A program made the position numbers and the translations under genes. From the NCBI GenBank assembly GCA_964059195.1, contig CAXKWD010000002.1, forward strand, positions 168,212,559-168,276,558: DNA of 64,000 nucleotides. The letters are read 5' to 3'. Below, piece after piece: positions 13,201 through 28,300 of this stretch (positions are counted from its first letter, which is position 1; each line of letters begins with the position of its first letter). This DNA is from Ectobius pallidus (taxonomy: Eukaryota > Arthropoda > Insecta > Blattodea > Ectobiidae). The notes under the pieces were generated by a model. It was not told the origin of the DNA. It did not search any database and saw nothing but the letters and a program-made list of their open reading frames with translations.

Positions 13201-16200
13201 TGAATCTGCAATTAGTAAGCTTACAGGAAAGAGAAGTTCCAGAACTTTGATGGTCAGTTATTGAAAGCTGCTTCCATACCTTATGATCGTACCTGCTAGT
13301 TCACATATATCAGTTGAATCAGAGTTATCTAATGATGTTCTTTGGTCATAGATGGTCAGGACTCATGGATTCGAAATCTATTTAAACTGTAAAGAGCCAC
13401 TCATGTAAAAACATGTTTCACCTGATAATTTCCGGGATGCGCGGGCAAAGAGAGTTAAGTCCACTTTCTTGTTACTGAGAATTAGAGTGACTTAACACAC
13501 AATATCAGCCCAACATAGCTTTAGAGGTGGATAAACCCATGAGGCATACATCCATAACTACCATACAATTTTGAATATGGCTTACTGGACTTATACAAAC
13601 GTAGAGAACATTTTTATCTATAACTCTATGGACATATCTCAATTTTTTAGGATGGTGGACTTAACTCTCTTTGCCCACGCACCCCGGATTTGTATTAATA
13701 TGACCAGTAGCATTAAAAGGCAGACAATGTTTGATTTTAGTTTGCAGGCTTCCATGGCCGGTGTTATACATAAACTGATAGTAATTGCTATCCGGGTTGG
13801 GCCACGTCGTGTTTTTAGTGTCTTCTGATGTTTCGGACATCATATTGTGTCTTTCTTCTGAGAAAGATTCGCAATAAAAATAAATGCCTGAGTAGAGTAA
13901 ACAGTCGCAGTTGTCATGACATCAGTTTTAAAGTTTTAATTGTTTCATCCCAGATGTCACTGATCTTATACCCATCTTCCCTGTTTATGTTATGGGGATG
14001 TTTAATAATTTCTATGCGAATCTTTCTCCGAAGAAGGACACGATATGATGTCCGAAACGTCAAAAGACACTAAAAACACGATGCGGCCCAACCCGGATAG
14101 CAATTACTATCAGTTAATGTTTGATTTTATACAATGCCTAGCTGAAGCTGGTTTAAAAAGCAGGACACGTCTGGCAAAATCCAGACATCTGGTAACCCTT
14201 GCTGGGTAAGATTTAAAGGAACTTATGTAGATGGTATTTTGCATACAGTCAGTTTCTTTAGACAGAGCAGCATACACATTTTTTTTGTATTTTGTGCATT
14301 TAGGTTCAGCAAGTGCAACGTGAAAGGAGTGGCGACAGAAATGACAGGAATGACAGATCGGAACCAGAAGGAGTTACCCTGGATTTAAGCATCAAGAAAC
14401 CTCGAGAATGTAGTCCCAGCCCAATGAGTTCCGTAGTGCGAGATTCCAGCCCTATGGGACAGAGGGGTGATTCTCCCTTATTTCCACACCATCCACAACT
14501 TCCACAACATCGAGATTCTCCTTCTTTATCATCTCATGCAACTTTACATACAATACCTCCTCCTGCCCATAAACCTCATCACCCCTCACATTCAGTCACT
14601 GTATTCCGTACAGAAGGCTATTATCCGCATCAGGTGAGTTTATTGATTATATACAGAATGTAGCATAATTACACATTGTTGATTTGCAGTGATACTAATA
14701 AAGTTGCTTAAACGATATTGAGTAAGTTCTTGTTAGTTCTTTAGGAACCATGACCAATATGTTACCAGTAACTTCTGTTTAGCTAGTGAGATTATTATAC
14801 CAAGCTTACTTGTAAGATGTCATATTTGTCATATTTCTGATATCTTTGACTTATATACTGTAGTGAAATTAATTATTTCATACATGTAAGGTAATTAATG
14901 ATTAACTGTTTTTCCCTGAATAATAAATTTATTAAATGTAATTATTTCGTACATGTAAGGTAATTAACGACTAACTGTTTTTCCCCTGAATAATAAATTT
15001 ATTAAATGTAATTCTTGTCATTGATATTGGTACCTTTCTTGTATAGGTGGTGGTTTCTACTGAGCAACTTCGGAGTGTGTCAGCAAAATCGCCTTCAATG
15101 TTTCCATCTGCCGTCCCACCACATCCAGAACGTGGAGGTGCCCCACCTTCTCACTTAGTTATGAATCAGCAGCCTCCTTCCTCCAGAAGTGCTCCCCAGA
15201 GTAACAGTGCTAAATTATCCAAGGTAAGGTGTCACACATCAAAGCTTTTTTTATTATTATTTTTTTTTTATTATTATTTTTATTCAAGTTGTGGAACATT
15301 TTATATGTAAGCTGACAAGAATTCTTAATATACATTAATTTTTGCAGTTGATAGCACATCATAATAAAAGGAATGAATTTTAAAATGTTTTTATATGTTA
15401 TTAGTAGATACCGTATTGGCCCGAAAATAAGACGACCTCGAATATAAGACTACCCTGAATTTTTGAAGGGTAGTTACGAAAAAATAAATAAAATATCTTA
15501 TTAGTACATTTTGCTTCACATAAAACAGAAGTTTGAAGTTCATGTCATAACTTCTTCTCTCGCCTTTATTTACGCATTGAGACAATGAAGATGCTTTCTT
15601 TTCCACATGGTCTGCCATGTTGGTGGTCAAACAAAGCATTATACGTAGAAAAATAGAGATGACAAGCAGTGCAGTACACGGCAGTACAAGGAGAAGCACG
15701 AATTCGAGAACAATCAAGTTCGGTAAAATTCAGTAATTTCCACGCGACTTTGACCTTGGATCGGACGCACGCCATTTGCGCAGGGATACCTGCTACACAC
15801 GTGCACAGCTGCCTTCATGATTGGAGAGTTGTTGAATCTTAGGCTGCGTGTATAAGACGAGTATAGTTTTTAAAAGCACATTGTCAGGGAAAAAACATCG
15901 TCTTATATTCGGGCCAATACGGTATTGACAATTCCCTGTTTCTTTTAATTTTTGAATTACAGTTCCAATAGGTCTGTAAAATGCACTGTCAATTGAGCTG
16001 CAATAACTTTTGGGTAGTTAAGAAGCAAACCAGAGGATTTAGCCAGATATCTTAATCAAAATAATATAAACAACCCTGAAATTTGTATGCATTTCTATTA
16101 AAATCTTGTGAACCAGTAACAGTTTTAAGCAGTTAAGATGTATAAATCATAAATATGTTTTGTCTTGTTTTTTTTATGACAAGGAAACTGTAGGGGTTGT

Positions 16201-16277
16201 CATGTCAGAATCTACCCCTAAATTTTGCATATTGTTAGGTCATTACAGATAGATACATGCAAAACAAATTGCTGCTC

Positions 16278-16309
<32 letters not shown>

Positions 16310-19300
16310 TTTTCAAATGTTCTGGAGCTCTTGATTGGCCATCATTCACTTGCGGACTTCCCAATAATATTCAGCGATCTGGAATGGTGTCCCAACTATC
16401 TTCTGAAGGTCTGCGCATACCATCAAGTGCTGCTCATATTAACTGTAAATGGGCGAAAATGTATTTGTATTGTTGTATTGTTGTATTGTTGTATATAAAG
16501 GAACAACGGGAGACACATGCAGCTTGCTTGAGTAGTCTGCATGCTGGAAATACTGGTGATAGCAGGGATTGTGGTAGAGGAAGAAGCTGCGTCGTTACTC
16601 GTTGGATGTGATAAATCATTTGTAGATAATCACTAGTACTTACTTCCATTTTTTGAAACTACCGTATTTAATCTTTGTAGACATTGAGGGGTTGGTTATG
16701 ATTCTTAGTGTGTTTAGCTGTTATAGGCATAAGTGTGTCTGCTCAATTTGCATGATTAAAACAAAGATTTTCACTATGCAGCAAAACAAAACACTAGCAG
16801 TCTTACTAATAATCCATTTGTAACATTCATACCAGGAATATACGCAGCTTAGGAGAAAATGTATTAATAATCCTTGCATAAGGCTGAATGTGTGCAATGC
16901 TTTACACAGCCTGACCACCCTTGTATAAGCTTGAAGTTAAATAATCGAGATGGCCGATATCTGTAACAGCCGGTCGTTTCATAGATGTCTGAGATTGAAT
17001 TTTGAGGTTGTGCATCCATTCTTAAAGTAATTTGTTAGGAAACAATTAAAAACATTGTTCCTTGTCCTTGCAGGACATATTTCCATTATTTTACCCATGA
17101 TTACAGCTTTCTGAAAACAATATAATGAAATACTAAAACTAGATTTTCTCTAAAAACCCGGCTTTAAAGTGCATTTCACAAATAAAGTGCGCTGCCTGGG
17201 AGAAAAGAAAAGACCTCAGATTCGACTTCCCTAGCCCAAAAAAACCCCGCATAGTGAGTTTTGTCCAAATCATTCAATGTTTTCCCATTTAGGTGTGCAT
17301 TCGTGTTCCCCTTGTGTGTAAATCATCTCTCTGCGAATCGTAAACAGGTGAATCAAGAAGCAACCAAGCAAGGCCATCTTGAATTAATTTCACAATTGAA
17401 TAAGTTGTCTTGTTAATAGAAACGTTTTCTCCAACTATCAAATTGCTCATGTGTTTCTTATGAAAGGTATTTCATTGCCTCGAAAACATTTAATTTTTGA
17501 CATTAAAAATCAACATTTTTCAAAATCTTAATCTGCACTTACATTATGAAACGAAGGTAGGCCTACTGACAAAATTCCAAGTCTCTACCTATTATAGTTT
17601 AGGCTCTACATTGATTCTCTGTCAGTCAGTCAGTTAGTCATCACTTATATAGATAGAGATTTGCTTCCATAGTGATAAGAAAAGGGAGAGTTAAGACAGA
17701 CAACACATAGGTCTATTTGAGAAGCAGGAACCATGCTTTGCAATACTGTGAGCATAGTAGGTAGGGAATACCTAAGGCTAGTATGTATTTGAGCAGCTAA
17801 TTTTTTGCAAGTGTCTATCTGCAGTGAAAACCCAACAATATGCTAAATTTGAGGGTAGGTTTCGACTGGACGACCCATACAGTTCCCTTGTGAGTATAAC
17901 TCACTTTTAACATACTCTTGCTTCTGTTGTTCTCTGGCTTTAATACTGAGAAGTCATTACGTTCTTTGAGTGCTAATGAAGTTGTTAATTTTTTCATTTT
18001 ATTAACTGTATTTATTCTGAGTATAATGCTTTTGAATGCAGAATACTAAAATCGATAATATTGGTGGCCCTCAGTGAAAAAGAAAAAACCTATATTCATG
18101 TATGTAAGCCACCAAAATAATATAAACCTGAAATCAGTTGAACTAATTTAATTTTACAGGTTCCTTCTTTACCTCCAAAATTGTCTCCAAAACTTGCTCC
18201 TGTAGGTACGAAGTCTGGTTCAATAACTCATGGAACACCTGTATCGTCATCTGCGTCTCTGATGGTGGGTGGACCTGCATCGCTACATCAGCTTCAGCAG
18301 CAGCAGCCTAGATACGAGGGATTGATTCGTCAAATGACACCTCCCCAACAGACAGGCAAAGAGGGAAGCACGCTTGGTGGGTCCATCACGCAGGGCACTC
18401 CTGTTCATCATCCACCACACCACCTGGCACCAGATAAACGTTCTGACAGAAGTGGACTGCCTCTTGTGGGACAAGGGCAATCTCCATATGAATTTTATAA
18501 GAGATTATCACCTGCAGCTGTGTCTCAGACTGGGGGAAACAATTCTTCAGGGCCTCCAGGTGTTGGGCAGTCTGGGTATTCACCTTATCAGAGAGATGTG
18601 CCAGCTCCTCAGACTACTTCAGCTGGAGGTTTCACGTCACCATACCCACATCAATCAACTCGGCCTTCTGCATCTGCATATGTGATAGAGCAGCAGCGCC
18701 ACATCATTATGAGTGATTACATCACTTCGCAACAGATGCATGGTTCCAGACGATCTTCAGGTTCTAATCCAAATTCTTCAGAGAAGTCACAACAAGATTC
18801 ACCTTCACCTCGTGGCATCTCCTCATCACCTCATTACTATCCTGCTGCTAATGCACCTCCAGTTTATTTGTCTGCCGATGGAAGAATGCCACGCTCTTCT
18901 CCTGCAAATGCTGTGGGAATGGAGCAACCACAAACACCACCTCCACCAGTTCGTCAGGGTGTTATACACTCTACTCCTCGGCATAATGCTGTTCCGAACA
19001 GGCCACCAAGCAGTGGAAATGGTAGTAATCAGAAACCACCCTCTCCTGCTGCTTCACCTCACCAGCGTCTTCACCACATGGCTCCCCCTCATCCTCAGCA
19101 CCATCCTCACCATTACCCTCCCCCACCTCCTGGTCATGAAGCATTCTCATCTTTAGTGGATGTAGCTGTCCAGCAGCCGAGTCTACCTGTCCCACACAAA
19201 GATTCTGAAAAACGCCAACAAGCTCAGCATTTACTCCCGCCTCATCATCCTCATCATCATGAAGGTTTGGGTAAAACAATGGCTGACTCTCTGAATAATG

Positions 19301-22300
19301 CTCGCATCCTGGCTGATCATCAGATGCAGGAAAGAGAAAGATTTGCATCACGGGAACAGCGAGAACGAGAAAGCCACCATTCTACTGACCAGCAACGGTT
19401 TCCTGTCAGAGAAAGTCATGCAGAACAGCAGAGGTTTGCATCTTCTCACCATCCAGAACATTATGGTCAGTCTTCAAGAGAAAGAGAGCAAGAGCAGCAA
19501 CAGCACCGGTTTGCAGCCAGAGAACGGGAGAGGGACCGTGAGAGCCACCAAATTCAGCAGCAGATGCACTTGCAACAACAGATGCAACAACAACAGCAGC
19601 AGCAGCAGGTGAGAATGCCAGAGTTTGAGCAGAGACACCAGAGGCAGCGACATCAGCAGCAGATGGCGTATCATGGAGCTGCCTATCGTGAACATGAAGC
19701 TACAAGAATTCTGATGAGTGGTGGTTTTCCAAGAGATGGTCCCCCTGGAGGACAGCCTCCGCCTTCCTCTCGACATCATCCTGCTGTTCAGCAGCCTCAG
19801 CAGTCACAGCATGGTAAGTGCTCATAACATTCACAGTGTTTTAGTTGAACTCCAATTAGGAAAAGAAGTGCAAATTGTAGAGATAAAGCACAAAATAGTC
19901 TTGAAATATCAGCCTACTGTTTGTTATGCAGTACTGTAATAAATATATGATATACATTAAGAAAGGACCACCAAATTGGAGCCAGTGTTCTTTTGTCAAA
20001 GTAATATATTGTTATCTGTCTAACTGTTCCTGTGTAATCTCAGTGAGAAGGTTGGAGGAAAGGAGAAAATAAATGCATCATGCCAAATTTATATTCCGCC
20101 CTCCAGCATCCGTTTTGCTCAGTTTACAATAGGAACAGATAGATAGATGATAATAATGTATCATGTTGACAAAGGAGTTATAGGTCCGGTCAGTGTCTCA
20201 GTGTAATGTACACAAGTGATTCTCGTCTGTTTATGCAACTGTTAACTATCGATTGTCATATGTGTGACACAATTGATATGTAAATTAGTTGTGGCCACTA
20301 AAATTTTTCCTGTCATAATGGATGCACCCTAGTTTTTGTTTAAAAAATCTGGGAAAAACTGCATACATTACGTGGGTATTACGGTATTATTTTTTAATGA
20401 ACATAAAGAAACTTGACAGGACATTTTGGACTGTACCTAAGGCTGTGGTAAGAGAGGCCAAAGAAATATTTTCACAATATATTTGAGCCGCTCGGGGGAA
20501 CAAAATGGTAAGTGCCAAATGGGGTGTGTTGAAAAAGAGAACAAATAAATCTCTCATTAACCTAGATATCTGAATAATTTTATTTTCAGCTCAATTTTGT
20601 ACTCAATACGTTTGAACATATAGAGATCAATACCTATCACCTACCATTCTGTTACACCGAACAAGCTGGAAAGTCAAAATTTACTTGTTTCTTGGCAATG
20701 GCAGTTACCATTTTGTTCCCCCGAGCAGCTCATTTATTTAAGAATGAACATATAAATATTGAAAAAGATGTCTTGAGATAATCTTCAATTTTTATGAAAT
20801 AAAGTATTTAGTTTTATATACGCCCTAAACTATATTAAATGTGAAGGTAAAGAGTCACTAATATTAACACTTTATAGTCCATGCCCATCAATAACAGCCA
20901 TGAGAGACTGCATGCTGACCACATGCCCCCCAATCCTGCCATCTGGAGCGGTTGGATGGCAGACCTAGCCCCACAAGGGATGTAGCGCCAAGACGCTCGT
21001 ATGAAAATTATGAATTCAGTCACTCGTTTCATAAACAAAATCTCATCTTAATAAAGACTATTATAGGCTCCATGTATAATATAGTATTATATTATCTGTT
21101 CTTCTTTCCTTCAAATGTAGTAAGTACATTTAACACTGGAATTCTGATAAATTCCAAAATCAGCACTTTAGTCTTGAAATAATTTATTCACACCAAACAT
21201 AGAATTCAAAGCTAATAACAAAACTTTTCATTTCATCACTACAGAAATATTGCCAGCACCGACCATGCATAGTAGGTGTACAACAGCTAAATAATTAATG
21301 TAGAATTGTTATGAATATAGAATTAATATTTGATTGAATTCAGTGCATTGTTAAATCCCATTAAAACCGGACTGAATGAAAACATTTCATAATTTGTAGC
21401 AAGATTGAGTATTGAAATATGCACACAGACTTCACTATTAGCCATATTTACCTAGAACGATCATTTCAGCCGATGATGATGATGGGGATACACTTTGAAA
21501 CGGGCAAATATACCTGATAGTGAAGTTAGTGTGCATATTTCCACACTCAATCTTGCTGCAGATTTTAACACTGATTGATTTGACAATTGAAATGTATTAC
21601 CAAAAACGGATTCTTCTGCATTTTATACCAGTATATTCAATTCTGGCAGGCGTCATTGCTGCTGTGTGTTCTGCTGTAGTTATGTAATACAGTATTAATT
21701 GATCTATTGTTGAAACTTTTAAAAAAATTAACAATAGGCTTTATGTTATGTTTTCTTCCTATCTAACTTATGTAGAAACTGAATGGTGTTACTGAGTTTA
21801 ACATTTGTTATTCAAAGGTAATGAAGGCCATCGTGAGAGAGAAGGTGGAAGCAGAGGACCGGCGAATGCTAGAGGTTCCGGATCTGGTAGTGCTGCTAGT
21901 GGTAGTGGCGGTGGTGGTGCTGCTGATTCTTCAACATTAACTGCTGCGAGTCTTATAGATGCTATAATCACTCACCAGATAAATCAGAGTTCAACAGATA
22001 GTCCTGGAGGTGGTGGCCAGGGAGGTGGATCCAACAGTTCTGCTCCCACAAGACCTGGCGATAGGCTGTTCCAGGTGAGATACTACTCTCACTTCTTTGT
22101 GGTTTAACATAAATCCACTTACCCAGAGCCATCAACAGTAATTACAAGCCTGAACATGGTTTTGGCAACATTGTAAAGAACTGTCAAACAGAGGCTGATA
22201 GAGAAGGAAGCCTGACTGCTGTGGAAAAACTTTTGATTACATTCATATTAAACCATCTCAGATTCTATAAAAAATTTACAAAATTTACTAACATCATGTT

Positions 22301-25300
22301 TTCATTGAAATTCAAAGTATAATGCATTATGAAAAGCTCAGGATCTTGACTTCTTATTATACGTTGACATTTTCCTTTTGTTTGCACTATTCTTGTCACA
22401 TCTAATGGAAACAAATCAATATTTTACAGAGAAGAGACCCATTGCAGAGTTATCAATAAATCCCTATCTTATTCTAACTTATTTTATACTCTACCTGCCC
22501 AGCTTAGAAAGTGCTAGGTTGGCATCATACAACTGAAAACCAACTGACAGGAAGGGGTGGACAAGTTTGTGCTCGCTCCATCAATTAAGTAGAATGTGGT
22601 TTTGTTATCTCTTTTTACGTACTTTGTTCAGACTGTGATTTGTCTCCAACCTCACAGTACATAGCTTGCAAATATACAAATGCCTGCAAGTGCACACATA
22701 CACACACACATTCACATGTAATATTCTTTTCAGTTGTGATGTGGGCTTACATTCGATGGCCAAACCTGACCTGCGAATCTTCATGTTTTTCTCTACTCCC
22801 ATAGTCAAATGCTAACCATTGGATCATGGAGGTGGAATTTGTCTAATTATTCAGGATATTACGGTTAAACCAATAAGAAAATATTATAGCCGTCATAACT
22901 TTACAGTATGCCACCTTTTAGAATAAAATTGATTGACGTATAATGGAATATTAAAACTTCCTTCTCCATTACAGGAACCAATGTAATAGAAGGTAGTATA
23001 ATGTTTCTACAATTATAGTACATAAACCTTTGTTTTCCTGACTTGTTTGATCCCAAAATATGTTTTGCTGTACGTAAGTATACAAGTTGTCTTTAAAATA
23101 CTGCCAATTGTTTATAATCCCATGTTCGGTAACAACATACAGTATGATATGATATGATATAGTTTATTCTTGTGTCTTAATATTAACACCCTTGGTGTTA
23201 CAGAGGTTTTTCGCCATAGGATGTACCTCCTACCATTACACACTAATATTAACATAAAAGCCTTGAGTACCTATAAATTATGGTATTCCTGTATTTGCCT
23301 TACTTGTGAACAAAGCAAAAAAGGAATTAACACACTTGCTCACTTAATTCTAGGATTCGTTTTTCCCATTTTATTTTAACAATGTATAAAAAGTTCCCCA
23401 TTTCCTTCAAAGTTTTCATATTCTTCGTAGTTGTTAATTTCTTATATGCTATTTCTACGTTAATTCCTAGGAATTTTCTATTCAAAAATATTAGTCTGAT
23501 CGTTTCAGTTTCTGGACATTTTAAAATTATGTGCTCAGCGTCTTCTCTATTTAAACATAAAGGACATCGTCCTTTCTCAAAATTCCTTCTTATGCCCCTA
23601 AGTTTCCATACCCCAACCCGCCACCATGCTAAACCCATTCTTTGTTTCTTGGAGCAACCTGAGACGTACTTTTCCGATCCCCACATTTCTTTCATTTTAA
23701 TATAGAACACTAGGGATCTTTTTTCCCTCATTATAGCTACATTGTTTTGTCTCTGAATATCGTTGCATCTTCTACTAACGATCTTGGTGAGCGTTATTAT
23801 GTTTTTCTCAGGGTTCAGAACTGAGTTCCAAATCCATTTTAGTCCTATCTCGTCCAATAGTTTCGTAATATCGTGAACTCTGCTCCTATTACCATTGTCC
23901 AATAGGAGAGATTGAAAACATATTTTAGTTACATCATCGTTGTCTTTCTCATATATGTATCTAAAGAACTTTAAGATCTTACCTAAGATTGTGCCCATGC
24001 TGCTGTCATAATCTAGTTCATATCTCGCCGCCTCATTTGAGGTGAATCTGGGGATGCCCAGTACCTGCTTGCGAAACCTGGCCCTTACCATGTCTAAATA
24101 TTTCCAGGATTGCCTCCCCCCCAAACCTCAATTCCATAAAGAACTTTGGACTCTACTAAGGCTTTGAATATCCTATTGAGCATTTTAACTCTTAAGTCAG
24201 GTATTTTGTTTAAGCAATTATTTATTGCACCCAAGGCTACTTTGCCACAATTCCATGCTGCTTTTGTCTGTGAATCCCACGTTCCTTTATTGTTGAGGGT
24301 TAACCCCAGATATTTAGCAGTATTCACAATATTAATTACTTTGTCATCTAACCTCCATATTTCCTTTTTGCTGAGCTTATTGCCGTTCTTACACACAAGA
24401 ATATTAGTTTTCAGAATATTAATTTTTAAATTCCATGCTCTACAAAACTTGCTGACTGAGTCAATACTTTTCTGCAGCCCTATCGGGGTGACTGCTGTAA
24501 GTACCAGGTCATCTGCAAACATTAGGCCCGGAATTTGTATGTTCATAATAGCCGGTTGGTGTTGGTTAGCTAACATAACTTCATCAAAGATATCGTTAAT
24601 AAATATGCTAAATAAATGTGGGCTGAGGTTACAACCTTGCCTTACTCCAATCTCTTGTTTGATCATTCTAGTGATACCACCATTAAATCAGTTCTTATAC
24701 AAAATTCGATGTTGTCGTATATCGCTGTTATATTATTTGTAAATTGATTACTTAGCCCTATTTTTCTCAACTTATACCATAATTGGTTCCTATTCACTGA
24801 GTCGAAAGCTTTCTCCAAATCAATAAAACACCAATAAATTTTTCCTCTTTTTCTGCTCAAGTATTTGTCTATCACTGTATTCAAAATGAAAATATTATCT
24901 GTTGTGCGCTCACCCCTTCTGAACCCTCCTTGCCATGGTGAAATTAGATTGTATACTTCTAACCAGCCTGTTAACCTGTTTGCTAGGATTCCTGTGTAGA
25001 CTTTAGATAAAGTCCTTAATAAACTAATACCCCTGAAGTTGTTTGGATTTTTTTATCACCCTTATTCTTATATATAGGCACAACTATAGCTTTTTTTCCA
25101 CATCTCCTGAATTTGATTGGTTAATTTAATCTTATTAAATAATCCAGTTATGATCTCCAGCCATTTCTGATTCTCGCACAACTTCTTCCACAACTGTACC
25201 TGAATTCCGTCCAACCCGGGAGCTTTATTCCGAAATTTTTTAATTACCATGATAATTTCATCTTTAGAGATCATGTTATCTAGCCCATCTATGTAATTCA

Positions 25301-28300
25301 TGCAGGGAAATACATCGATTGTAAGGTAGTTACTAGAATATCTTAGTTTGAATAGTTCGTGAAAATGCATGACCCACGTCCCTTCATCAGGCCCTAAATT
25401 ACTGTTAGTATTTTGTTTTGACCTTTTCTGGTAGTAACAACATACAGTAGAATATCATCTGTGTGTTGTTCTGTTCTACTTTTTTGCACTTACTTGCTAT
25501 ATGTTTAAAGCATCTTGTTAAAGCAATTCATCTCATGTTTCAGTTAGTCCTATACTTTTTCACATCGTATGTTACATTTTTTAGTCCCCACGTATGAAAT
25601 TCTATAATTTATGCACTATACCTGAAGTTCCTGTACACCTCTTTTGAAATGATGCCACCAATTCTACTGTTCATCACGGCAACAGTCATTCAAACTGCTA
25701 ACTGCTGAACGTAATTTGCCCCCGTGAAGATAAAGATCACGTGTTTCATGAACGGATATATCTACCCACCCCATCATTTAAAATATTATATGCTGGCTTT
25801 ACCAATTTTCCTGTTGAATCTTACATTCACACAGTTTCATTTGCAGTATGCTTTTGCTGCCTGGCAAGCGTGTCATTCGTGGTGGACGAAGCCTTGACCT
25901 TTGGGGGTTTTTCTCGGGGATCCTCCCATTTCCCCCTCTCATTCCACAAACATACTCTATTTCATCTTCAAACTCCCCCTCATAATCATCCCGTTTCCTT
26001 TCCCGGTTTCCGGTTAACCCTAGCCCCAGCACCTGCTGTGGGCCTCTCCTGTCCTCCCCTTGGCTTGTGGTCCTGAAGTTGCTGGCTGGTGTGCTGCCAA
26101 CATGGGGGCTCTATAAGAGATACTGAGGAAGCGGCACACGTGGCATTTTTTTTTTTTTTTTAATTTTTTTATTAAAGATATATACAGACGGCACGTCCCA
26201 TTACAATGATGTAATACTACATGCCTTTCCCTCTATTATAAGTCTTTTCTATAATCTAACTATTATTATTTTCTTGTTCACTTTCATACTATGGCTTTTT
26301 GACTAATTTTTTTTTTTTTTAATCTAGGTGGTTTAGTTTTACTATTATGTGACAACTAATTGACTTCTGTGTTTCCTTGTATTGTCTCTAAGTTTATGGC
26401 ATTTAAGAAGTCCATGAAGCTTTTCGTATGTTCTATCATTAGTTTAGTTTTTGTAAAAGTCCATTTACCTGTTTTGCTTAGCATATCCCTTTTAAATTTT
26501 AACCTCTCTGTTTCTAGTTTTGAGCATTCAAAAAGAACGTGGTCTACTGTTTGCACTTCGGCTCCACACACGCAGGAAGGACTGTCTTTTATTCTGAACC
26601 TGTGATAATAAGAACCTAGCTTGCCATGGCCCGTTAGAAATGTTATTATATTGGAATTGAGCGGTATATTTATTTTAAGTCTAGCTTTCACAGAGGGGAA
26701 AAAAGATTTTGTCACTGCACCTTTTGTGGACTGGATCCACTCACTTTCCCATTTTGACACACTTTCCACTCGAAGCTCCTGCAGAATGACACTAGCCGGT
26801 ATCCTACTGTAGCTCACAGGCAATTCGTTGTTACTCGCCGCCTGCTTAGCTAAGTGATTGGCGAGCTCATTGCCCTCGTTCCCGACGTGCGCCTTGACCC
26901 ATATGAAATGAAGGTTCCAGCTTAGTTGTTCCAGTTTCCTAATCTGTAGTCTGATTCTTTCTATTAGGTGGAGGTGGTTATTGGAATTCCGCAAGGATTC
27001 AAGAGTAATTCTGCTGTCAGTGTGGATAGCTGCGTTTCTCTCAGTTGACTGTATTTCTTGAAGTGATTCCAGTTTTTCTAGTGCTTTAAGTATAGCATAC
27101 TGCTCGGCTTGGTTGTTGGAGCATTTCTCATGTAGTCTGTATTGTAGTTGAAATGTGATTTCATGGTCTAAATATATTGCAATTCCTGAACCCACTCCGG
27201 TGTCTCCTTTACTCCCATCTGTGTAGATGTTGATTTTGTAATTCCACCCAACTTGTTTTTCCTTTATCCCGACTACTTCTGCTGGATGCGGCCACTGGGT
27301 GTAGGGTGTTACTGTGTCCATAGTTTTCTCCTCCCAATTCTGCTCCTTTTTGATTCTATACATTTTAACCATTTGCTGTAGTTCAATGAGGATAGGCTGG
27401 TTCTTGGTCAGTACACACAATGCATCCGTTATAGTCGTTCGAAAAGCTTTTGCTATTTTCAAGTTAATGAGTCTCTGGACCCGCTGTAGCTTGATAATGT
27501 TGTATCTTTTCTTAATGGCGTCCTCCCAAACTGGTGCCCCGTAGGCCAACAGTGGAAGAATGGCCCCTTTATATATGATCCTCATCACATCGCAGTTTAG
27601 GCCCCAAGATACCCTAGCCGATCTGGATAGGGCATGAATCAATTTTGTACATTTCTGGGTGACGTGCTCTACATGTTGTGTGAAACTGAATTTTCTGTCA
27701 ATTATTATGCCCAGATATTTTATTGATTCTTCCTGGTTTAACTTCTTATTATTAAGGTAGATGTTAATTTCCTGTGGCATTTGCAGTTTTCTCCGAGTTA
27801 TGATTAGCATCTTAGATTTTTGATCATTGAATTTTACTTTATTCTCTTTTGCCCAGTTCGCAATTTTCTGCAATTCTAAATTCGCATAATTTTCTAGTTC
27901 TAAGTTATTTCTACCTTTTACCGCTAATAGCAAATCGTCAGCAAATGCTATGACTTTCGTGTTTTTTAAGTACTTCAGACTGAGTAGAGAATTGTAGAAG
28001 ATATTCCAGAACCCTGGACCACTACAAGAGCCTTGCGGGCATCCCTTACTAATAGATCTCTTTATTGATATATTATTTACCGAAAAAGTTGCGCTTCTTT
28101 CGCTAAAATAACTTCTTGATAGCTCATAAAGATTCTTGGGGCAATTCCAGGCTCTCATTGTAGCACACGTGGCATGGTAGAGGTATCTGTTGGATGTAGG
28201 GGAGTTCCGTGGGATCTGTTGTCGAGGGACTGTTGGGCTTGCACATAGTGAAGTTGGGCCATTCCAGAGGTTGGCACAATGGACCGCAAGGCTGAAATGC

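Noticed and set aside
18283..19779. Long frames in other phases and on the minus strand over the large Smr exon
   Set aside because: They are shadows of the CAG/CCA-rich coding sequence; their His/Leu-rich translations have no motifs.
21805..22074. Translation start for a separate small gene at 21805
   Set aside because: The first codons are intron sequence; AG at 21816-21817 and phase agreement with exon 5 show an internal exon.
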